64,000 nucleotides of DNA from Anaerotignum faecicola (GTDB lineage: Bacteria; Bacillota; Clostridia; Lachnospirales; Anaerotignaceae), in NCBI GenBank assembly GCA_024460105.1, contig JANFXS010000003.1, positions 372,001 through 436,000 of the forward strand, read 5' to 3'. Positions 9,209 to 16,378 of this stretch are shown piece by piece (within the stretch, counting starts at the first letter, position 1; every line of letters begins with the position of its first letter). The translations under genes were made by a program, and so were the position numbers. The notes under the pieces are model-generated. The model searched no databases, had not been told where the DNA came from, and saw only the letters and a list, made by a program, of their open reading frames with translations.

Positions 9209-10396
9209 TCAGTCCTCAAAAGTGTACGCCGGGTATGTATGGCCTTCAATATAGTCAAGTTTCTGGTATTTAGTAATCCAGTCATAAAAAACCTGTTCGG
9301 GGTGCAGTTCGGGAAGAAGTTCAGGATAAAGGAATTTTGCTATATACATAGTTCCCACAAGTTTCGACGCGCCTCCGTGAACATAATGCGAAAGCAGCAA
9401 AACCCTGTTGTTTTCCGTAACTTCAGGAAAACCGTTGTCAAGTGCATTTTCATATTCAACTAAGCTGTTATCCTTAATTGCCGATATTTCATCCCAGCCG
9501 GGCCTTGAAGCAAGTTCGTCAAGTATAGCTTTATGTTCTTCAAGCGTAGGCGGATAGTATGACGAATAAACATCGGGGGCCGAAACTTTTACTATATACT
9601 GTGGATCCTCAACCACAACGGCCTCTGTATCAACCTGAACATTCTCGGCAGTTTTAAAAATATTATCGGCGCCGGAAAACTCAACCATATTGAAAAAGAA
9701 ATCCCCCGGAACGGTTGTATTGCCTTCCGTCCTGTATTCAAAATACACCGTCTTTTTCTCGACGCCCTCAAGCTGTTTATTTATGTAATCAAGCTTGTCC
9801 ATAAAATAATCGCTCAGTTCTTCCGCTTCGCTTTCTTTTCCAAAGATTTTTCCCAACAACTCGCAGTTTTGTTCAAATTGATCAGTGTAATAAGCATCCA
9901 CAACCACAACTTTAATTCCAAAACTTTCAAGCTGTTTTTCCGCTTCTTCATAAACGCCGTTTCCTGTCAGTATCAGCACCTGTGGGTTAATTTCAATTAT
10001 TTTCTCATAATTAAGTTCTTTTTGACTTTTGCCTATAACCATATCTTCGGTAAAACGGTTTTTAAAGCCCTCCTTGTCCTGAAAAATATTATAATCAACG
10101 CCGACAACGCTGTCTATGGCGTCTATGGCATTAATAATTTCTACGTTATAAGCATTTGCCACTGCCGCAGAAGTCACAGGGTATGGTATTTCAATTTCAC
10201 GGCCTATACTGTCAGTTATAACCCGCGTGTTTCCTTCAATTTGCGTATCGTTTTCTTCCACATTTTCATCAATCCGGCTTTCTTCACCTGCTCCGCCATT
10301 TTCCTCATTGCCCGACGTGCAGCCCGATAATACCGATAACGCCGTCAAAAGTAAAACTAAAATTGCCGCTGCCTTTTTCAATAAATTGCCTTTCAT
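9209..10396 (-). CDS. btuF: Corrinoid/iron-siderophore substrate-binding lipoprotein
   Basis: A 395-aa lipoprotein that captures substrate outside the cell for the permease/ATPase pair. A frame is open from 10504, but AAGGAGGAG lies just upstream of ATG 10396, where a proper lipoprotein signal begins (MKGNLLKKAAAIL, lipobox LSGC). The mature protein is a periplasmic-binding protein of the BtuF/FepB class, opening with VITDSIGREIEIPYP. A long acidic linker follows the lipid Cys. It lies first in the operon behind the cobalamin riboswitch, which supports a corrinoid substrate. Confidence 0.85.
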   Translation of the reverse strand: MKGNLLKKAAAILVLLLTALSVLSGCTSGNEENGGAGEESRIDENVEENDTQIEGNTRVITDSIGREIEIPYPVTSAAVANAYNVEIINAIDAIDSVVGVDYNIFQDKEGFKNRFTEDMVIGKSQKELNYEKIIEINPQVLILTGNGVYEEAEKQLESFGIKVVVVDAYYTDQFEQNCELLGKIFGKESEAEELSDYFMDKLDYINKQLEGVEKKTVYFEYRTEGNTTVPGDFFFNMVEFSGADNIFKTAENVQVDTEAVVVEDPQYIVKVSAPDVYSSYYPPTLEEHKAILDELASRPGWDEISAIKDNSLVEYENALDNGFPEVTENNRVLLLSHYVHGGASKLVGTMYIAKFLYPELLPELHPEQVFYDWITKYQKLDYIEGHTYPAYTFED

Positions 10397-10479
10397 AAAT
10401 TCTCCTCCTTTTTTCAGATGCAGGCTATATATTAAGTTTACATAGATATTCGCGGCAAGGAATGATATGGTAAAAACTA

Positions 10480-10512
10480 ACGGCGCATTTTTTATCGTAT
10501 ACACCGCGCCGT
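10480..10512 (-). terminator. Hairpin between the riboswitch and btuF
   Basis: ACGGCGC (10480-10486) pairs with GCGCCGT (10506-10512). On the minus strand the stem is followed by TAGTTTTTACC. It sits about 200 nt past the aptamer and 85 nt before ATG 10396, so it could be the riboswitch terminator or a plain leader hairpin. Confidence 0.4.
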
Positions 10513-10707
10513 AATTAAGAACCTTGTATATTCCCGTTACCGAAAGTTACAAATCTGATTTAATATGCCGCGTACATTAACGTCCGTTTCAAAAATCCGA
10601 ATGAAACTCCCGAAATATTTGTAAACCAAATTTAAAGCCCGCAAAACAGAAAACAGGCATAAAAAAAATACCTATCTCCGTCCCCAAGATTTGCTTGCAT
10701 TTTACAT

Positions 10708-10858
10708 TTCAGGCAGGTCTCCTGGCTTCTTTTCATACTCCCCACGCCTTCCCGCTTTAATGCAGTGGCATTTGTGGCTCGTCAAAGTTACAGTAGTGGG
10801 CGCTGCTTTGGATTTTCACCAAATTCCCTATTCTCCCTGCGTTAAACAAGGCACCTGA
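10708..10858 (-). ncRNA. Cobalamin (AdoCbl) riboswitch aptamer
   Basis: Read on the minus strand, the region contains the standard B12-box features in order: GGTGAAAATCC, GCAGCGCCCACTACTGT, then GAAGCCAGGAGACCTGCC at the 3' end. The paired closing parts CAGGTGCC and its partner are also present. It lies about 310 nt upstream of btuF and just downstream of a sigma-A promoter. It would repress the importer when adenosylcobalamin is plentiful. Confidence 0.93.
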
Positions 10859-10874
10859 AACATTAAATATGATA

Positions 10875-10903
10875 ATTTTACATCAATAGGAAAAAACTGT
10901 CAA
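10875..10903 (-). promoter_or_regulatory. Promoter of the riboswitch-btuFCD transcript
   Basis: On the minus strand TTGACA and TAAAAT are 17 nt apart, directly before the riboswitch. The region from here to 11170 is AT-rich and shows no gene. Confidence 0.75.
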
Positions 10904-11172
10904 CAACATTTTAATTTATCGTATAAAAACTCAAAATACAAAATATTGCTTGAAAATAAAAACAGCTTAATTCCTAAACTCCCATAAAAATATCGAAAAT
11001 TAAAGCGTTTTCATCCTTAAAATATTATTTAACAGATTTCTTATGACAGTCTAAAAAAGAAAAATTCTATTGACAAACTCTTATGATATAATTTGCTTTC
11101 ATTTTCTGATAATTTTGAATAATTAAAAATCACTTCTATCTCAAAAGCCGTCAATATTTATTTTTACAAAAG

Positions 11173-11195
11173 AAAAAGGCGGGATTTAACCCGCC
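11173..11195 (-). terminator. Terminator of the split substrate-binding gene
   Basis: GGCGGG (11178-11183) pairs with CCCGCC (11190-11195) around a 6-nt loop. On the minus strand TTTTT follows. It lies about 120 nt past the stop at 11316. Confidence 0.85.
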
Positions 11196-11315
11196 GTATA
11201 ATAACTTTAAATTTAAAATTCCTAAGCAAAAAACTTTTATGTGCCGATGAATAATGATGTGGCTCTAAGGCTTTTCCATAAAACGAAAACTATAACGCCG
11301 AAATTTTAAATTTTA

Positions 11316-11994
11316 TTATTTAACCGTTTTAACAGCTTCTTCGGCAAACTCAGTATTAATAAATTTATCGAAATCAACTCTTCCGCTGAGTTCTCCGCCT
11401 TCTTCCATTATATCCTGTATAAGTTCAAATCCGTCACGGCTGAATACAGGATCTGCGGTCCATGTGTCCTGTGATTTATATCGTTCAATAATTTTTGTGA
11501 GGGAATCTATATTGCTGTCCTCGAAATAAGGCAGGCAGACCTCGGCAATTTCCGCCGCCGTATGTTCGTTAACCCATTTCTGCCCTTTATAAATTGCATT
11601 TGTAAATTTTTGAACTGTTTCACTGTTTTCTTCCATATATTCCTGAGTCGCCATATAAACGGTATAAGGCACATAACCGCTGGCTTCTCCAAGGCTTGCA
11701 ACAATATACCCGTTTCCCTGCTCCTCCAGAGTTGTTGCAACAGGTTCAAATTCAACTGTATAATCGCCTACGTCGGCAACAAAAGCGCCGCTTGTCGAAG
11801 TAAATGAAATGTTATTTATTACCTCAACGTCTTCCCCTATGACAAGCCCGTTTTCCTTAATTATATATTCAAGCACAAGTTCCGGCATGCCTCCGAGCCT
11901 TCCCCCTATAACCGATTTGCCTTTTAAATCGCTCCATTCAAAATCAGGTTCGTCTGTTCTTGAAACAAGGAAATTTCCCGCACGCTGGGTCAGC
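11316..11994 (-). pseudogene. C-terminal two thirds of a split ABC substrate-binding lipoprotein gene
   Basis: This piece encodes the C-terminal ~225 residues of an NMT1/SsuA-like substrate-binding protein, beginning at QLTQRAGNFLVSR and including DLKGKSVIGGRLGGMPE and GDYTVEFEP. It is cut off from its N-terminal third (14344-14672) by a serine-recombinase element. Joined at the shared CA dinucleotide the two parts give 1008 nt, i.e. 335 residues and a stop, with no frame error. In the integrated state the frame stays open into the element as far as ATG 12056, where GGAAGG lies 5 nt upstream, so a truncated protein without signal peptide could be made. No permease or ATPase partner lies beside it. 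Confidence 0.9.
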
Positions 11995-12017
11995 TGTCTT
12001 AACTGCTTAAAACGGAT
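11985..12017 (-). other. attL, left junction of the serine-recombinase element
   Basis: Host gene sequence ends and the element begins at the core TG on the plus strand (CA on the coding strand) at 11995-11996. The element arm is 11997-12017. Read inward-out on the minus strand, the arm carries ATCCGTTTT, three bases, then CAGTT, matching the arm at the right end at equal distance from the core. Assignment is by reading frame and symmetry; it was not compared with an empty site. Confidence 0.85.
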
Positions 12018-12079
12018 AAAATAAATCGCCGCATGCCTTTTTAAATCCATAAACATAGATACCTTCCGTAATTCAAATG

Positions 12080-12250
12080 CTATTCGGTAACCACCTGTAT
12101 GTTTTTGCCAGTAAAATTTTTATAATCGAGTATAATCTCTTCATTATCATATTTTTCTTCAGCTAATCTCACTGCTTCTTCCTCATTCTCCGCACATACC
12201 TTAATTCTTTTAGATAAAACTTCACTGATTTCAATCGTATACTCATTCAT
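12080..12250 (-). CDS. Small DpnD/PcfM-like protein of the element
   Basis: A 56-aa acidic protein (starts MNEYTIEISEVLSKRIKV, ends IQVVTE). The pattern of a short beta strand, a helix rich in Glu with ENEEEAVRLAEEKY, and EIILDYKNF resembles the DpnD/PcfM C-terminal-like family, found on conjugative plasmids and integrative elements; its function is unknown. ATG 12248-12250 is preceded by AAAGG. It lies close to the left end of the element, and its stop is followed after 12 nt by the ribosome site GGAAGG that serves ATG 12056. Product family is recognised from memory of the pattern. Confidence 0.65.
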   Translation of the reverse strand: MNEYTIEISEVLSKRIKVCAENEEEAVRLAEEKYDNEEIILDYKNFTGKNIQVVTE

Positions 12251-12531
12251 TAAATTTCAGCCTTTCGTTATTTAGATTCATGGTATTAAATTTACACTGT
12301 TTTAATATTATAACATTTATTTTATAGAAATATTTACATAATCATGAACATTTTTATTGTAATATCTTTTATCAAACGATATAAATATACACATAATTTT
12401 TGGGGTTGGGTTCCGGTGTCTTTATATAGACGTCAATCTGTGTAAAGATCATATTTTCACATCTTGCAACTTAAATCTTTAAAAATTTACAACTATTAAT
12501 AATAATATCATATATTATAACATCAATACTA

Positions 12532-12708
12532 TCACTTTTGCTTAATTGTTTCAATTTCAAATTTCACTCCCATAACAGTTTTTTTGTCATATATTTTTTG
12601 TATAAATTCTTCATATTCTTTTACATTCAATTTGCAAATCAGCGTTGCTTTATCGTTCATTTTATCTGTCACTATCGATGAAAGAACTTTCAAATCTCCC
12701 AACTTCAA
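12532..12708 (-). CDS. Unknown small protein of the element, TTG start
   Basis: The frame is open from ATG 12798, but GGAGG at 12713-12717 points to a TTG start at 12706-12708 (4 nt away) or 12700-12702 (10 nt away), giving 58 or 56 residues. The product is mixed in charge and Lys-rich (VTDKMNDKATLICKL, KKTVMGVKFEIETIKQK), without a membrane segment. I do not recognise it. It is transcribed away from the recombinase gene, with the shared spacer 12709-12886 between them. A regulatory or excision-factor role is possible by position only. The 12251-12531 spacer on its other side is AT-rich with no feature I can support. Confidence 0.45.
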   Translation of the reverse strand: MKLGDLKVLSSIVTDKMNDKATLICKLNVKEYEEFIQKIYDKKTVMGVKFEIETIKQK

Positions 12709-12886
12709 TACACCTCCGGTTAAAAATATGAATATAATGTTAATTTTATTACTCATTTCAGCAAAAATGTCCAATCCTAAGGCAAATACCGGCATCACAA
12801 AATAAATTGTTCCTCTATAAATGTCATAAAAATTTATAAAACAGTATATTTTTAATATAACATATAATTTCGAGGTTTAATAGTCT

Positions 12887-14323
12887 ATGAAAAATGCCGC
12901 CGCTTATATTAGGGTATCAACCGATGAACAGCTTGAATTTTCTCCTGACGCACAGAAAAGGGCTATTAAAGAATACGCAAAATGTAATAATATAGAAATT
13001 AAGGAAGAACATATATTTGTAGATGAAGGAATTTCGGGTCGCAAAGCCGAAAAACGTCCTGCATTTATGGCAATGATTTCCGCCGCCAAACAAAAGCCAA
13101 GACCGTTTGAAATGATACTTGTACATAAATTTGACAGGTTCGCCAGAAGCCGTGAAGACAGCGTAGTTTATAAATCCCTTCTTCGCAAGGAATACGGAAT
13201 AAAAGTTATAAGCATAACCGAGCATATAGAAAACGATAAATTCTCAATTATACTTGAATCTATGCTTGAAGCGATGGCCGAATACTACAGCCTTAACCTT
13301 TCCGACGAAGTTAAAAAGGGAATGTTTGAAAAAGCAAGACGGGGGGAACATATCGGAAAACCTCCTTTCGGATACGATCTCATCAATAAGAACCTTGTTA
13401 TAAACAATTCTGAAGAGGAAACGGTGAGAAAAATATTCGATTTATTCCTGTCGCATAACAAAAGCCTTACATATATTTCAAGATATCTGAATGACAACGG
13501 AATAACAACAAAAAACGGAGGTTTGTGGCGTAACTGTACCATAAAATATCTTTTGGAAAACCCTGTGTACGCCGGACTTACAAGATACAATTACATTTCA
13601 TCAAATAAAACTTCCCCAAATCCCGAAAATGAGTGGATAATATCAAACGGTTCCCATACGCCCATTGTTTCAGTTGAGGAACATCTTTCCGCTGTAAAAA
13701 AACTGGATTCAAACGCTTCGCCTGTCGGCGAAAAAGCCAAAAATATAAGCAGCTGGCTTTACAGGCTCGTATACTGCAACAAATGCGGCTTTCCTCTTAT
13801 TCTCCATAAATATAACAAAGGAAAATACAGCGCATTTGAATGTACCCACTGTCTGAAAGACGATAAAGACTTCCAAAAAACCATATCAAGCAAAAAAATT
13901 GAAAAATTAATCTTAGAAACAGTCAAAAATGATTTAAAAATACCAGACACTATAAAAATTAACTGTATGCCTGCCGTAAAATCCGAAAACCAAATTGCCG
14001 ATAATTTAAAAAAGCAGTTAGAAAACATATCCAGAAAAAAAATTCTTGCGGAAAAAGCATATTTCTCAAATGTAGACAGCTTGGAAGAATACAGCCGCAA
14101 TAAAAATTTGATTTTAAAAGAAGAAGATATAATATATAAAAAGCTTGAAGAATTGAAAATAAACTGCCAAAAACACAGCCTGCCTTCGCCTTTAAATCTT
14201 TATAGTATTCTGTCAGCTGCTTCAATTCCCATTGAAGAACGCAACTGCCTGGCAAAACAGTTTATATCGAAAATTTTACTGGATATGGAAAACGGGACAA
14301 TTCAAATATATTATTATATATAA
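12887..14323 (+). CDS. Large serine recombinase (integrase) of the element
   Basis: A 478-aa site-specific recombinase. The N-terminal resolvase domain (1-150) has the catalytic Ser11 in YIRVSTDEQ, and the arginine-bearing motif HKFDRFARS at 80-88. A recombinase domain (about 155-265) with GKPPFGYD follows. A zinc ribbon has Cys297, Cys300, Cys319 and Cys322, and a Lys/Glu-rich coiled coil (about 360-420) comes next. These are the domains of phage-type large serine integrases, which join attP and attB at a 2-bp core; the att sites found here fit that chemistry. The ribosome site is weak (CGAGG, ATG 12887). Its stop codon lies at the element's right arm. Confidence 0.93.
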   Translation: MKNAAAYIRVSTDEQLEFSPDAQKRAIKEYAKCNNIEIKEEHIFVDEGISGRKAEKRPAFMAMISAAKQKPRPFEMILVHKFDRFARSREDSVVYKSLLRKEYGIKVISITEHIENDKFSIILESMLEAMAEYYSLNLSDEVKKGMFEKARRGEHIGKPPFGYDLINKNLVINNSEEETVRKIFDLFLSHNKSLTYISRYLNDNGITTKNGGLWRNCTIKYLLENPVYAGLTRYNYISSNKTSPNPENEWIISNGSHTPIVSVEEHLSAVKKLDSNASPVGEKAKNISSWLYRLVYCNKCGFPLILHKYNKGKYSAFECTHCLKDDKDFQKTISSKKIEKLILETVKNDLKIPDTIKINCMPAVKSENQIADNLKKQLENISRKKILAEKAYFSNVDSLEEYSRNKNLILKEEDIIYKKLEELKINCQKHSLPSPLNLYSILSAASIPIEERNCLAKQFISKILLDMENGTIQIYYYI

Positions 14324-14355
14324 TCCGTTTTCATCAGTTTAATTGAGCAAACGCT
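14323..14355 (-). other. attR, right junction of the serine-recombinase element
   Basis: The element arm is 14323-14343 and the core TG (CA on the coding strand) is 14344-14345. The arm reads ATCCGTTTT, three bases, CAGTT on the plus strand, symmetric with attL. Entering the element, the coding strand reaches TGA after Gln-Leu-Asn, ending the N-terminal fragment. Confidence 0.85.
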
Positions 14356-14672
14356 TTCGGATACCCTTCTTTGCCTTCATTATAAACGTATATGCCGGCT
14401 TCCGTACCGAGCAGGGCAATATCCGCGCTGTCTGAAAGCAAAGCTGTCATTGATTTGTCGGCTCCCTGCCCCACATCAAGAGTTATTGAAAGGCCCTCTT
14501 CTTCAAAAAAGCCTTTTTCCATCGCAACATATTGCGGGGCATAAAAAATCGAGTGAACAACCTCATTAAGCCTCACCTCAGTAAGTTCTTCGTCCTTTGT
14601 ACATCCTGTAAAACATGCGGAAATGAGCAGAAGTGATGAAAAAATACACAACAAAACCTTATTTTTTTTCAT
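14334..14672 (-). pseudogene. N-terminal third of the split ABC substrate-binding lipoprotein gene
   Basis: A 112-codon fragment that begins at ATG 14672 behind GGAGGAAG. It has a lipoprotein signal (MKKNKVLLCIFSS, lipobox FTGC) and the start of an NMT1/SsuA-like fold (SIFYAPQYVAMEKGFFEEEG, DIALLGTEAGIYVYNEG). The frame closes at TGA within the element arm, right after KAFAQLN. Family members normally read on as FAQLTQRAGNFLV, which is exactly what joining to the piece at 11316-11994 gives. Riboflavin/pyrimidine precursor, sulfonate or nitrate-type substrates are typical of the family; none can be chosen here. Confidence 0.9.
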
Positions 14673-14812
14673 TTTCTTCCTCCAAAAATTTTTTATTACA
14701 CAATATATTCTCTGCATTCCGTAATTGTGCAAATCCAACGAAAAATAATTTATATAGTAATAAAATCTTTATCTTCTAAATATACTGTTATACATAAAAG
14801 TACATATAACTA

Positions 14813-14840
14813 AAGCGGGAAAATACCATGTTTCCCGCTT
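14813..14840 (-). terminator. Hairpin downstream of the ferredoxin-like gene
   Basis: AAGCGGGAAA (14813-14822) pairs perfectly with TTTCCCGCTT (14831-14840) around 8 nt. On the minus strand it is followed only by TAGTTATATG, so the T-run is weak. Confidence 0.55.
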
Positions 14841-14876
14841 GTCTGCAATAATATTAATTTTAAGGTATATTTATTA

Positions 14877-15575
14877 CTATTCTTTTATTCTTCCGTCAGT
14901 TGTAATCGTAACCACCTGCCATGGTATGAACTTACCGCTGTTCATAAGAGCAGTTTTTACGGCATTTTCTATCCCGCCGCAGCACGGAACTTCCATTCTC
15001 ACAACAGTAACGCTTTTAATATCATTTTCAGCTATTATCGAAGTAAGTTTTTCAGAATAATCGACTCCGTCAAGTTTAGGACAGCCTATAACAGTGATTT
15101 TGTTTTTCATAAATTTCCTATGAAAATCGCCAAATGCAAATGCGGCGCAATCGGCGGCCACAAGAAGATTTGCCCCGTCAAAATACGGCGCTTTAACGGG
15201 AACAAGTTTAATCTGCACCGGCCACTGCATAAGCTGGGATATAACTTCTTCAGATTTTCGGCCGTTTTCTTCAATATTCCTTGATATTGTTTTTGCCGCG
15301 CTGCCTTTACAGCCTGAATTTGAGTTTCCGTAAGTTTTATTTGTTTTATTGCGCTTAACAGCTTCCTCGTCATATGCCGCCGCTTCCCTTTCCACAAAGG
15401 AAATAGCCCCGGTAGGACAAGCCGGAAGGCAGTCCCCAAGCCCGTCGCAATAATCGTCCCTTAAAAGCTTCGCCTTACCGTCTACCATTCCTATAGCGCC
15501 TTCATGACAGGCTTCCGCACATATTCCGCATCCGTTGCATTTGTTTTCATTTATTTCAATAATTTTCCTAATCAT
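14877..15575 (-). CDS. 4Fe-4S dicluster protein with a Cys-rich C-terminal domain
   Basis: A 232-aa cytoplasmic iron-sulfur protein. Two ferredoxin clusters are seen at the N-terminus: CNGCGICAEAC (about residues 13-23) and CDGLGDCLPACP. The C-terminal domain has conserved-looking Cys motifs (AADCAAFAFG, IGCPKLDG, EVPCCGG). An upstream TTG would extend the frame, but GAGGGGG fits ATG 15575. It is divergent from a Crp/Fnr regulator with an ~100-nt shared promoter region, a pairing known in anaerobes for redox- or nitrosative-stress genes. The exact electron partner is unknown. Confidence 0.75.
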   Translation of the reverse strand: MIRKIIEINENKCNGCGICAEACHEGAIGMVDGKAKLLRDDYCDGLGDCLPACPTGAISFVEREAAAYDEEAVKRNKTNKTYGNSNSGCKGSAAKTISRNIEENGRKSEEVISQLMQWPVQIKLVPVKAPYFDGANLLVAADCAAFAFGDFHRKFMKNKITVIGCPKLDGVDYSEKLTSIIAENDIKSVTVVRMEVPCCGGIENAVKTALMNSGKFIPWQVVTITTDGRIKE

Positions 15576-15641
15576 ATTTATCCCCCTCAAAGTTTTTTAA
15601 TTAATTGACTTTATGGCTAAACTATACTACAATTTCTTCTG

Positions 15642-15673
15642 TAAATCGGTTGTAAAAACAACAGAAAGGAATA
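15642..15673. promoter_or_regulatory. Palindromic operator candidate between ferredoxin and Crp/Fnr genes
   Basis: GTTGT-AAAA-ACAAC is an exact inverted repeat, and TTCTGT with ACAGAA form outer arms around it. It lies just before the ribosome site of the Crp/Fnr gene, where binding could repress its own synthesis. Confidence 0.4.
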
Positions 15674-15676
15674 TTT

Positions 15677-16324
15677 ATGGACATATTAAATCAAACGCTT
15701 TTTAAAGGGATAGATAAAAAAGACGCCGAGGATTTCATTAAAAGCTCATTTGTAAACAGAAAAACCTTTGAAAAAGAAACTTTTATTTTAACAAGCGGAA
15801 ATTTCGCTTCTTCCCTCGGCATTATACTTTCAGGTAAAATTTATATTATAAACGAAGATTTTTGGGGAAACAGGACAATAATTTCCGAAATCGGAACAGG
15901 AGATATTTTTGCCGAGTCGTATGCGTGCATACCCGACGAACCTCTTTCGGTAAGCGCCGTAGCCGCAGAAAAAACAGAAATATTATTTCTTGACGTCAGA
16001 ACAGTTATATCTGCACAGGCCCCTTCATGCAAAGTTCAGGCGGCAATTATCAAAAACCTGTTAACGATACTTGCAAAAAAAAACATACTTCTTACAAGAA
16101 AAATGGAACATATATCAAAAAGAACGACACGCGAAAAACTTCTTTCATATCTTTCATCACAGTCTGTCAAATATAATTCATCTTCATTCGTTATACCATT
16201 TAACAGACAACAGCTTGCCGACTACCTTTCCGTTGACAGGAGCGCAATGTCAAACGAACTTTGTAAACTTCGAGACGAAGGGCTTTTATCATTTAATAAA
16301 AACCATTTTGAATTAAAACAATAA
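15677..16324 (+). CDS. Crp/Fnr-family transcriptional regulator
   Basis: A 215-aa regulator: a cyclic-nucleotide-binding-like beta-roll (about 15-130, GIILSGKIYIINEDFWG) and a C-terminal winged helix-turn-helix (about 145-215, FNRQQLADYLSVDRSAMSNEL). The sensor domain lacks the N-terminal Cys cluster of Fnr, so direct oxygen sensing through an iron-sulfur cluster is unlikely. The recognition helix (VDRSAMSNEL) is of the common clostridial type. It is divergent from the 4Fe-4S protein, its most likely target. GAAAGGA precedes ATG 15677. Confidence 0.85.
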   Translation: MDILNQTLFKGIDKKDAEDFIKSSFVNRKTFEKETFILTSGNFASSLGIILSGKIYIINEDFWGNRTIISEIGTGDIFAESYACIPDEPLSVSAVAAEKTEILFLDVRTVISAQAPSCKVQAAIIKNLLTILAKKNILLTRKMEHISKRTTREKLLSYLSSQSVKYNSSSFVIPFNRQQLADYLSVDRSAMSNELCKLRDEGLLSFNKNHFELKQ

Positions 16325-16328
16325 AAGC

Positions 16329-16375
16329 CGCTGCTTTTGGACAGACTCTACCGTGCCTGTCCAAAAGTATACGGC
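16329..16375 (-). terminator. Terminator between the convergent Crp/Fnr and VWA genes
   Basis: CTTTTGGACAG pairs with CTGTCCAAAAG, with an outer GCCG/CGGC stem. On the minus strand it is followed by CTTTTATTGTTTT. The plus-strand side lacks a T-run, so it mainly serves the VWA gene. Confidence 0.7.
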
Positions 16376-16378
16376 ATG

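Larger units (their letters stand above)
11995..14343. mobile_element. 2.35-kb large-serine-recombinase integrative element
   Basis: The element interrupts an ABC substrate-binding lipoprotein gene. One core dinucleotide plus the unique DNA makes 2,349 bp. It carries a 478-aa serine recombinase (plus strand, right half) and at least two small minus-strand genes (left half). The two ends form imperfect inverted arms of 21 nt each, 16 of 21 positions matching. The recombinase stop codon shares its last base with the right arm. No conjugation, replication, phage or resistance genes are present, so it should move as an excised circle or with help from another element. Confidence 0.9.

Noticed and set aside
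10397-10504. N-terminal extension of btuF from ATG 10504
   Set aside because: The extension overlaps the leader hairpin and has no ribosome site; ATG 10396 has AAGGAGGAG and begins a proper lipoprotein signal.
12532-12798. 88-aa version of the element's unknown small protein
   Set aside because: No ribosome site at ATG 12798; GGAGG at 12713-12717 fits a TTG start instead.
11316-14672. Two separate substrate-binding protein genes
   Set aside because: One fragment has only the signal and N-terminal third, the other only the rest; they join in frame at a shared core with a recombinase between them.
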